DNA of 8,631 bases from Syntrophales bacterium (GTDB taxonomy: Bacteria; Desulfobacterota; Syntrophia; Syntrophales; UBA2192): NCBI GenBank assembly GCA_025454095.1, contig JALOPC010000047.1, positions 1 to 8,631 on the forward strand, written 5' to 3'. A model generated the notes under the pieces. That model searched no databases and was not told where the DNA came from. It saw only the letters and a program-made list of their open reading frames with translations. Positions 1 to 5,244 of this stretch are shown one piece after another. How positions within the stretch are numbered: position 1 is the first letter of the stretch; each line of letters starts with the position of its first letter. The position numbers and the translations under genes are program-made.

Positions 1-872
1 GCCGCGCCGTCGTTGATCCCCGAGGCGTTGCCGGCCGTGACCGATCCGGCCTTGTTGAACACGGGGGGCAGCTTCGCCATCTTCTCGAGGGTCGTGTCCA
101 TGGGCCGCTCGTCGACCTTGAACACCTTGGGGTCGCCCTTCTTCTGGGGGATCACGACGGGGACGATCTCGTCGGCCACGGCGCCGCTCGCGTTGGCCGC
201 GCGGGCCCTGCGATGGCTCTCGTAGGCCAGCTGGTCCTGCTCCTCGCGCGAGATCTTCATCTTCGTGGCGATGTTTTCCGCCGTGAAGCCCATGTGGTAG
301 CCGTTGAAGATTTCCCACAGACCGTCATGCACCATCAGGTCCGTCACCTTGCCGAAGGGCATGTTCATCCGCATGCCCCAGCGGGCATCGGCCAGGGCGT
401 AGGGGACGTTGCTCATGTTCTCCATGCCGCCAGCGACGTAGATGTCGCCCTCGCCCGCCATGACGGCCTGGGCCGCCAGCGCGATCGCCTTCATCCCGGA
501 GGCGCACACCTTCTGGACGGTGAACACGTTGGTCTCCTCGGGGAGCCCCGCGAAGATCGCCGACTGCCGGGGGGGGTTCTGTCCCTGGGCGGCATTGAGG
601 ACGTTGCCCATGATGACCTCGTCGAAGTAGACGGGCTTGAGCCCCTGGTCGTAGCTGTAGTGTTTCTTCTGAATCTCCGTCATGTCGAAGTCGCCGAACG
701 CAGCGGGACGGGCTCCCTTGATGAAGTCGTTGATCGCCGGCCTCAGGCCTGCCCGGACGATCGCCTCCTTGATCACGAGCCTGCCCATTTCCACGACGGA
801 GACACCTTTCAAAGAACCGCCGAATTCGCCGACGGCCGTCCTCGCTCCACTTACGATGTATGCCTCTTTCAT
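1..872 (-). CDS. Thiolase (acetyl-CoA acetyltransferase family), 3' part outside the window
   Basis: Thiolases cleave 3-oxoacyl-CoA with CoA to give acetyl-CoA and a shortened acyl-CoA, or run the reverse condensation. The first 290 residues are visible. The protein opens MKEAYIVSGARTAVGEFGG. The nucleophilic cysteine is Cys123 in VQKVCASGMKAI, followed by VAGGMENMSNVPYA, the canonical HMGFTAEN loop segment and SVTAGNASGINDGAA. The C-terminal His (GHP) and second Cys lie beyond the left edge. In typical family members such as Zoogloea PhaA the nucleophile is near residue 89. Here about 35 extra residues sit between AGL (41-43) and FDEVIMG (83-89). The ATG is supported by an AAGGAG ribosome site 11 bases upstream. 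The gene follows a paralogous thiolase after 141 bases, on the same strand. Substrate chain length cannot be read from the sequence. Confidence 0.93.
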   Translation of the reverse strand, partial: MKEAYIVSGARTAVGEFGGSLKGVSVVEMGRLVIKEAIVRAGLRPAINDFIKGARPAAFGDFDMTEIQKKHYSYDQGLKPVYFDEVIMGNVLNAAQGQNPPRQSAIFAGLPEETNVFTVQKVCASGMKAIALAAQAVMAGEGDIYVAGGMENMSNVPYALADARWGMRMNMPFGKVTDLMVHDGLWEIFNGYHMGFTAENIATKMKISREEQDQLAYESHRRARAANASGAVADEIVPVVIPQKKGDPKVFKVDERPMDTTLEKMAKLPPVFNKAGSVTAGNASGINDGA

Positions 873-1013
873 GTCTACCAACTCTCCTTTCTCAGTAGTT
901 GCCTCGATCTTTTTTCAGTCAAAGAAAGGCCCGGGGACCGGCGCGCAAGCCGGGAATCCATGATGAAACGCAGAAGGACGGAGGATGTGCCGCCCCCGGG
1001 GCCGTCTCTCTCC
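873..1013 (-). other. Intergenic gap between the two thiolases
   Basis: 141 bases with no gene. On the minus strand it holds a short stem at 938-953 (CCGGC/GCCGG, 6-base loop), then a T/A-rich stretch with a TTGACT hexamer at 917-922 that could be a -35 element. I see no convincing -10 element 17 bases after it. The stem is followed only by a broken T tract, so termination here is uncertain. Readthrough from the upstream thiolase is possible. Confidence 0.5.
884..889 (-). promoter_or_regulatory. Ribosome binding site of the left-edge thiolase
   Basis: AAGGAG on the minus strand, 11 bases before the ATG at 870-872. It fixes that start, since no better start is supported in the upstream gap. 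Confidence 0.7.
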
Positions 1014-2375
1014 CTATTTCTCCACCTTGATGAGCATTGCGTCGCCCTGGGCGTGCCCCGAGCAAATGCCGCAGACCCCGATGCCGCCGCCCCTGCGCTT
1101 CAGCTCGTAGCCGAGCGTCATGAGGATGCGGGCGCCCGTGGCGCCGATGGGGTGGCCATAGGCGATGGCGCTGCCGTTGACGTTGACCTTCTTGAGCATC
1201 TCCTCCTTGCTCATCCCGAGGACCGTGCGGGCGCTGATGATGGCCACCGCCGCGAAGGCCTCGTTGATCTCGATGAGTTCGAGATCGTTGACCGTGAGGT
1301 CGTTCTGCTCGAGAATCTTCTTGATCGACAGCCCGGGCACCGTGGCGATGTCCTTCGTGGGCTGGGAGACCTCGGCGTAATCGAGGATCGTGAACAGCGG
1401 CTTCAGGCCGAGGGCCTTGGCCTTCTCGGCGCTCATGAGCATGCACACGTCGCCGCCGTCGTTGACGCCCGGGGCGTTGCCGGCCGTCACGCCGCCGGGC
1501 TGGCCGGTGACGGTGCTCTTGTGGTTGAACACGGGCGGAAGCTTGGCGAGGCCTTCCAGGGTGGTGCCGGGCCGCGGTCCCTCGTCCTTGTCGAAGACGA
1601 TGACGTCCTTGCCCTTCTTGATCTCCACGGGGAAGATCTCCTCGTCGAGCCGGCCGGCCTTCATGGCCGCGACGGCGCGCATCTGGGACTGCAGGGCCCA
1701 CTCGTCCTGGTCCTGGCGCGTGTAGCCGAACTCGTCGGCCGTCTCGGAGCCGTGGATGGCCATGTGCCGGTTGTAGAAGGCGTCCCAGAGGCCGTCGTAG
1801 ACCATGAGATCCACCACGCGGCCGTTCGGCAGGCCCATGCGGTTGCCCCAGCGCATGTCGGGAAGCGAGTAGGGGCAGTTCGACATGCTCTCCTGGCCGC
1901 CGGCGATCACGATCTCGGCGCGGCCCGTCATGATCATCTGCCAGGCCAGGTCGATCGTCTTGATGCCCGACGAGCAGACCTTGTTGACCGTGATCGAGGG
2001 GACGGACTCGGGAAGGCCCGCCAGCAGGGTGGCCTGGCGGCTGGGAACCTGCCCGCTGCCCGCCGGGACGACCTGTCCCATGATGACGTAGTCCACGTCC
2101 TCGCCCTTCACCTTGCCGCCCGTCCGGCGGAGGCACTCCTTGATGGCCATCGCGCCCAGCTGCGGGGCGTCGAATCCCTTCAGGGCGCCGCCGAAGACGC
2201 CGTAGGGAGTCCTGCAGGCTTCCACGCAGACCACCTGGCGGGCGCTCTTGTGGGGATTCTTGATCTTGCGGCCCATGCCCGTTGTGGGTGCCGGCCTCTC
2301 GCCGAACTTCGCGATGGGAGCGCCCTTGTAGTATTCGGCCCTCGTCTTGTCCAACTTCTGCGGTACCTTTTCCAT
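1014..2375 (-). CDS. Divergent thiolase-family protein with N-terminal extension
   Basis: A 453-residue thiolase, longer than the usual 390-400. About 46 charged residues precede the family start at RQVVCVEACRTPYGVFGG; they do not look like a signal peptide. Catalytic landmarks are the nucleophile Cys134 (VNKVCSSGIKTI), NEAF at 371-374, His408 in AYGHPIGATGAR and the proton-shuttle Cys438. Three conserved segments differ from classical thiolases: HMAIHGSETAD where HMGxTAEN is usual, TAGNAPG for TAGNASG with an extra GQPG just before it, and CSGHAQG for CxGGGxG. It is clearly paralogous to the next thiolase downstream, for example both have RWGxRM, DLMVxDGLW and LAKLPPVFN or MAKLPPVFN. A strong AGGAGG site supports the long start. 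The reaction is probably thiolytic or condensing on an unusual acyl-CoA; this is inferred from altered residues around the active site and the ligase upstream. A non-classical role cannot be excluded. Confidence 0.93.
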   Translation of the reverse strand: MEKVPQKLDKTRAEYYKGAPIAKFGERPAPTTGMGRKIKNPHKSARQVVCVEACRTPYGVFGGALKGFDAPQLGAMAIKECLRRTGGKVKGEDVDYVIMGQVVPAGSGQVPSRQATLLAGLPESVPSITVNKVCSSGIKTIDLAWQMIMTGRAEIVIAGGQESMSNCPYSLPDMRWGNRMGLPNGRVVDLMVYDGLWDAFYNRHMAIHGSETADEFGYTRQDQDEWALQSQMRAVAAMKAGRLDEEIFPVEIKKGKDVIVFDKDEGPRPGTTLEGLAKLPPVFNHKSTVTGQPGGVTAGNAPGVNDGGDVCMLMSAEKAKALGLKPLFTILDYAEVSQPTKDIATVPGLSIKKILEQNDLTVNDLELIEINEAFAAVAIISARTVLGMSKEEMLKKVNVNGSAIAYGHPIGATGARILMTLGYELKRRGGGIGVCGICSGHAQGDAMLIKVEK

Positions 2376-2386
2376 CTCTTCCTCTA

Positions 2387-2392
2387 CCTCCT
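2387..2392 (-). promoter_or_regulatory. Strong ribosome binding site of the extended thiolase
   Basis: AGGAGG on the minus strand, 11 bases before the ATG at 2373-2375. It argues that the 46-residue N-terminal extension is translated and that the start is not at the internal Met34. Confidence 0.75.
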
Positions 2393-2522
2393 CTTCTCCT
2401 GTGAGGGATGCACGGCGTTCCGTCCGTCCCTTCTGATTTCCCTCTCCCGCCCCGGCCGCGCCCTCGCGACGGCGGCACGGGACAATCCCGTCGCGCGACG
2501 CAATACCGGCGCGGCGGTTTCT

Positions 2523-2558
2523 CGGCTTCCCGCGCCTTCGGTCAGGCGCCGGAAGCCG
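2523..2558 (-). terminator. Strong stem-loop just after the ligase stop codon
   Basis: The arms CGGCTTCC and GGAAGCCG enclose a second stem GCGCCT/AGGCGC. Together they make 14 base pairs with one mismatch (2531 against 2550) and a 6-base loop. The stem begins 3 bases beyond the ligase stop. There is no T tract on either side, so it is not a textbook intrinsic terminator. It may instead stabilise or attenuate the transcript between ligase and thiolase, or be a palindromic repeat. Confidence 0.55.
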
Positions 2559-2561
2559 GGA

Positions 2562-4016
2562 TTAACTCAAACGGTCAACGAACTCGATTTCTCTCGGGAT
2601 CTTATACGAGGACAGGTAGGTTCTGCAGTGCTTCAGGATGGCCTTTTCGTCTGCAGAGGCCCCCTCCGTCTTCACGACGAGCGCCTTGACGACCTCTCCG
2701 CGCATGAGGTCGGACTTCCCGATCACCTTCGACTCCGCCACGAGGGGGTGCATGTTCAGGACGATCTCCACCTCCCGGGGGTAGACGTTGAACCCGCTGG
2801 TGATGATCATCCGCTTCTTGCGGCCCTTGAGGAAGATGTACCCGTCGGCATCGATCAGGGCGAGATCCCCCGTGTGCAGCCAGCCGTTGCGCAGTACCAG
2901 GGACGTGGCCTCTTCGTCCTTGTAGTAGCCTTTCATGATGTTCGGGCCCCGGACGATGAGCTCTCCGATCTCGCCGCGGGGCAGCTCCCGCTCGGCGTCG
3001 TCGACGATGCGGGCTTCGACGCCCGGGATGGGGACGCCGATGGAGCCGGGCTTCTGCTCCATGTGGAGCCGCGTGACGGAGCAGACCGGCGAAGCCTCCG
3101 TGAGGCCGTAGCCCTCGCGGATCGGCACCCTGAATTTTTTCTCGAACTGGGGCATGTAGGCCGGCGGCATGGTGGAGCCCCCCGTGACGCAGTACTTCAG
3201 GGAGCTCATGTCGTATTTCTCGGTCCCTTCCTGGAGGATCATGCCGAGATAGACGCGCGGGACGGCGGTCATGTAGGTGATCTTCTCGGCTTCGACGGCC
3301 TTGAAGATGCTGTCGATGCTGAAGGCGTCGAGCATCACGACGCAGGCGCCCATCAGGATGGGGTTGAGCATGTTGGCGACGGCGCCGAAGGAGTGAAACA
3401 GGGGCAGGAGGCTCAGTCCCGTGTCCTGCTGCGAGCCGTCGAACAAATCTGCCAGCAGGCGGGACTGGGAGACGAGATTGCCGTGGGTGAGAACGGCCCC
3501 CAGGGGCTTTCCCGTGAGCCCCGAGGTGTAGATCATGACGGCCGGGTCGTCCCGTCCGGCATCGGAGGCCTCGAACGCGAAGGGCCCGGCTTCCATGGCC
3601 TTCTTCATGGACAGCGGGCCCTCATCCACCTCCGTCAGCAGGAGGTGCCGACAGGTGGCGAGCCTGTCCTTGATCTCCTCGAAGCGGCGGGCTGACTGGG
3701 CCGCCGTGACGAGCACCTTCGCATCGCTGTTGTCGAGGAGGTAGTGAAGCTCGTAGGCGGTGGACATGACGTTGAGGGTCACGGCCACGGCGCCCAGCTT
3801 CTGGCAGGCGAAGTAGGTGATGGGGAATTCGGGGGTGTTGGGCAGCATGAGGGCCACTTTGTCGCCCTTGCCGATGCCGATGGATTTCAGGTGGTTGGCC
3901 AGGGAGTTGACGGCCCTTCCCATCTGGCTGTAGCTGATCCGTGAATTCTCATAGACGAGGGCCCTGTTGTCCTGGTAGTTGCGGCAGGCATCTTCGAACA
4001 TGTTCCCAAGGTTCAT
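2562..4016 (-). CDS. AMP-forming acyl-CoA ligase (ANL superfamily) lacking the C-terminal Lys motif
   Basis: Family members activate a carboxylic acid with ATP to an acyl-adenylate, then transfer it to CoA. The product has 484 residues from the preferred ATG. Landmarks in order: phosphate loop YTSGLTGKPLGA at 163-174, GYGLTEASP at 302-310, HTGD at 381-384, and the hinge region GRKKRMIITSGFNVYP at 398-413. Two deviations stand out. The loop normally reads TGKPKG, but Leu172 (codon CTG) replaces the second Lys. The protein also ends at YKIPREIEFVDRLS, where relatives continue LPK..GKILRREL with the adenylation lysine. Activity may be reduced or altered. A GTG at 4059-4061 would add 15 residues, but it lies between the candidate -35 and -10 boxes and its extension does not resemble the family; MNLGNMFEDAC is a typical ligase beginning. 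Substrate is unknown. Two thiolases follow on the same strand. Confidence 0.9.
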   Translation of the reverse strand: MNLGNMFEDACRNYQDNRALVYENSRISYSQMGRAVNSLANHLKSIGIGKGDKVALMLPNTPEFPITYFACQKLGAVAVTLNVMSTAYELHYLLDNSDAKVLVTAAQSARRFEEIKDRLATCRHLLLTEVDEGPLSMKKAMEAGPFAFEASDAGRDDPAVMIYTSGLTGKPLGAVLTHGNLVSQSRLLADLFDGSQQDTGLSLLPLFHSFGAVANMLNPILMGACVVMLDAFSIDSIFKAVEAEKITYMTAVPRVYLGMILQEGTEKYDMSSLKYCVTGGSTMPPAYMPQFEKKFRVPIREGYGLTEASPVCSVTRLHMEQKPGSIGVPIPGVEARIVDDAERELPRGEIGELIVRGPNIMKGYYKDEEATSLVLRNGWLHTGDLALIDADGYIFLKGRKKRMIITSGFNVYPREVEIVLNMHPLVAESKVIGKSDLMRGEVVKALVVKTEGASADEKAILKHCRTYLSSYKIPREIEFVDRLS

Positions 4017-4051
4017 AAGGCCCACGGATCCCCCCCCAAATTTACGGGCGA

Positions 4052-4080
4052 ACCATATCACAACGGGGTCAACTTCTCAA
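4052..4080 (-). promoter_or_regulatory. Candidate promoter of the ligase/thiolase cluster
   Basis: On the minus strand TTGAGA (4075-4080) and TATGGT (4052-4057) are separated by 17 bases, matching sigma-70 hexamers at 5/6 and 4/6 positions. An AT-rich stretch at 4081-4100, made of two 10-base near-repeats, lies directly upstream and could be an UP element. Transcription would start near 4045, leaving a leader of about 30 bases before the ATG at 4014-4016. Confidence 0.4.
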
Positions 4081-4121
4081 CAGAAAACATCAGAAAAAAT
4101 GGGCATTCCGGGGCTTTCTGA
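4081..4121. repeat. Short direct and inverted repeats upstream of the ligase promoter
   Basis: CAGAAAACAT (4081-4090) and CAGAAAAAAT (4091-4100) differ at one base and are one helical turn apart. TCAGAAA (4090-4096) also pairs with TTTCTGA (4115-4121). The stretch could be an UP element or a regulator site. The repeats are short enough to be chance. Confidence 0.35.
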
Positions 4122-4148
4122 CGCCGTGAAAACGTTCAGCGGGAGGGC

Positions 4149-4234
4149 GCCGGGCTGCAGGCCTTCAACCCGTCGAAGGGGCTTCCGCCGGCCGGGCTGC
4201 CGGACCGAAACAGGCCTGCGGGAACGGCCCGGCC
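4149..4234. repeat. Nested GC-rich repeats in the divergent region
   Basis: GCCGGGCTGC occurs directly repeated at 4149-4158 and 4191-4200. GCAGGCCT (4157-4164) is inverted as AGGCCTGC (4212-4219), and GGCCGGGC (4190-4197) as GCCCGGCC (4227-4234). They end just before the folD -35 hexamer. No gene is visible in this part of the 300-base divergent region, and I recognise no riboswitch. Confidence 0.4.
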
Positions 4235-4235
4235 C

Positions 4236-4264
4236 TTGACAATTCGGGTGGCCTGAGGTAAAGC
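4236..4264 (+). promoter_or_regulatory. Candidate folD promoter
   Basis: A perfect TTGACA at 4236-4241 is followed after 17 bases by TAAAGC at 4259-4264, a weak -10 match (3/6). It lies about 50 bases before the folD ATG. A purine-rich AAGGGATGAGG at 4301-4311 can serve as ribosome site. Confidence 0.4.
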
Positions 4265-4316
4265 AGAAACTCCTTGGAATATTGAAATGTTGGAAGAATG
4301 AAGGGATGAGGCGCCG

Positions 4317-5162
4317 ATGGCTGCAGTGATCGACGGAAACCGAATCGCTCAGGACGTGAGAGCCGAGGTTAAGGCTCAAGCGATTGACTTGAAAGAGAAA
4401 AAAGGGATAACGCCGGGTCTCGCCGTGATCCTCGTGGGCGAGGATGCCGCCTCGAAGATCTACGTGGGCCGCAAGGAGAAGGCCGCCGCGGAGGCCGGGT
4501 TCCTGTCGCGGGAATACCGGCTGCCCGCGGAGACGACGGAGGACCGCCTTCGGGAGATCGTCGCCGGGCTCAACGCAAGCCCCGAGATTCACGGCATTCT
4601 CGTTCAGCTGCCCCTGCCGAAACAGATCAACCCCGACGTGGTCATCGAGACGATCGATCCCCGCAAGGACGTCGACGGGTTCCATCCCGTCAATGTCGGG
4701 GGACTTTTCACGGGGCGCCCGGGTCACCGGGCCTGCACGCCGCTGGGGGTCATCGAATTGCTCGACCGCAGCGGGATTGCCATCGAGGGGAAGGAGGCCG
4801 TCATCGTCGGCCGCAGCAACATCGTCGGCAAGCCCCTGGCGCTGATGCTCCTGAACCGGCACGCCACGGTGACGATCTGCCACACCCGGACGAAGGACCT
4901 GGGGGCCGTGGCCAGGCGCGCCGACATCCTGGTGGCCGCCGCAGGCAAGGCCGAGATGGTCCGGGGGGACATGGTGAAGGAGGGCGCCGTCGTCATCGAC
5001 GTGGGGATCAACCGCAAGCCCGACGGGAAGCTCGTGGGGGACGTGGCTTTCGCCGAGGCGGCCGAGAAGGCGTCCTACATCACGCCCGTGCCGGGCGGCG
5101 TGGGGCCCATGACGATCGCCATGCTGCTGCGCAACACCCTGAACAGTGCCAAGGCAGACTGA
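4317..5162 (+). CDS. folD: Bifunctional methylene-THF dehydrogenase / methenyl-THF cyclohydrolase FolD
   Basis: FolD interconverts 5,10-methylene-THF, 5,10-methenyl-THF and 10-formyl-THF in the cytoplasm, supplying one-carbon units for purines and formyl-Met; in acetogenic anaerobes it also serves the methyl branch of the Wood-Ljungdahl pathway. At 281 residues it is of normal length. Tyr49 and catalytic Lys53 lie in SKIYVGRKEKA, QLPLP at 97-101, Asp120 in KDVDGFHP, the nucleotide-binding stretch VIVGRSNIVGKP at 162-173, and the C-terminal signature PVPGGVGPMT at 257-266. The usual PCTPxG reads ACTPLG, a small change. The gene stands alone, diverging from the ligase and converging on the glycosylation cassette. 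The Wood-Ljungdahl link is only possible here; no other pathway gene is in view. Confidence 0.97.
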   Translation: MAAVIDGNRIAQDVRAEVKAQAIDLKEKKGITPGLAVILVGEDAASKIYVGRKEKAAAEAGFLSREYRLPAETTEDRLREIVAGLNASPEIHGILVQLPLPKQINPDVVIETIDPRKDVDGFHPVNVGGLFTGRPGHRACTPLGVIELLDRSGIAIEGKEAVIVGRSNIVGKPLALMLLNRHATVTICHTRTKDLGAVARRADILVAAAGKAEMVRGDMVKEGAVVIDVGINRKPDGKLVGDVAFAEAAEKASYITPVPGGVGPMTIAMLLRNTLNSAKAD

Positions 5163-5178
5163 CAGAGCCACAAACAAA

Positions 5179-5227
5179 AAAATCCCCCTTCCTCCCCCTT
5201 TTGCAAAGGGGGAAAGAGGGGGATTTT
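5179..5227. terminator. Bidirectional terminator palindrome between folD and the glycan cassette
   Basis: AAAATCCCCC (5179-5188) pairs with GGGGGATTTT (5218-5227). Inside it TCCCCCTTT (5193-5201) pairs with AAAGGGGGA (5205-5213) around the 3-base loop TGC, with a small internal bulge between the stems. A-rich and T-rich flanks give a T tract in both directions, so it can stop transcription of folD and of the convergent operon. Similar CCCCC/GGGGG palindromes occur dispersed in many anaerobe genomes, so it may also be a copy of a REP-like repeat. Confidence 0.85.
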
Positions 5228-5244
5228 GATTCAGGCAGTTGCCT

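Larger units (their letters stand above)
2376..2561 (-). other. Intergenic gap between ligase and thiolase, rich in inverted repeats
   Basis: 186 bases with no gene. Besides the large stem-loop at 2523-2558, it holds an inverted pair CGCGACGG/CCGTCGCG at 2465-2472 and 2488-2495, which competes with an inner hairpin ACGGGA-CAA-TCCCGT at 2477-2491. A perfect 12-base palindrome CGTCGCGCGACG sits at 2489-2500. No clear promoter hexamers are visible. The thiolase ribosome site is at its left end. Confidence 0.5.

Noticed and set aside
944..961. Sigma-54-like promoter (TGG...TGC) on the minus strand upstream of the left-edge thiolase
   Set aside because: The GG and GC dinucleotides are 11 bases apart where sigma-54 needs 10, and the intervening consensus is missing.
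919..2478. Open frame of 519 codons in another minus-strand frame over the extended thiolase
   Set aside because: Arg/Gly-rich translation typical of an out-of-frame GC-rich gene; the thiolase frame carries all catalytic motifs.
2500..2561. Possible readthrough past the ligase stop giving a substitute LP..GK motif
   Set aside because: In-frame sequence after the stop reads LPAPDRRRGK, but spacing differs from the true motif, the following residues lack the ILRREL pattern, and the stretch is explained by the palindrome.
213..3695. Open frame of 1160 codons on the plus strand opposite ligase and thiolases
   Set aside because: It is codon-aligned with all three minus-strand genes, which share one frame, so it stays open only because TTA, CTA and TCA codons are rare in this GC-rich DNA. 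The translation is low-complexity His/Asp/Arg/Leu-rich and matches no family.
4017..4061. GTG start adding 15 residues to the ligase
   Set aside because: No good ribosome site, it falls between the candidate -35 and -10 boxes, contains an 8-base G run, and the added residues do not resemble the family N-terminus.
4077..5177. Open frame of 366 codons on the minus strand opposite folD
   Set aside because: Codon-aligned shadow of folD; no family resemblance and it runs through the terminator arm.
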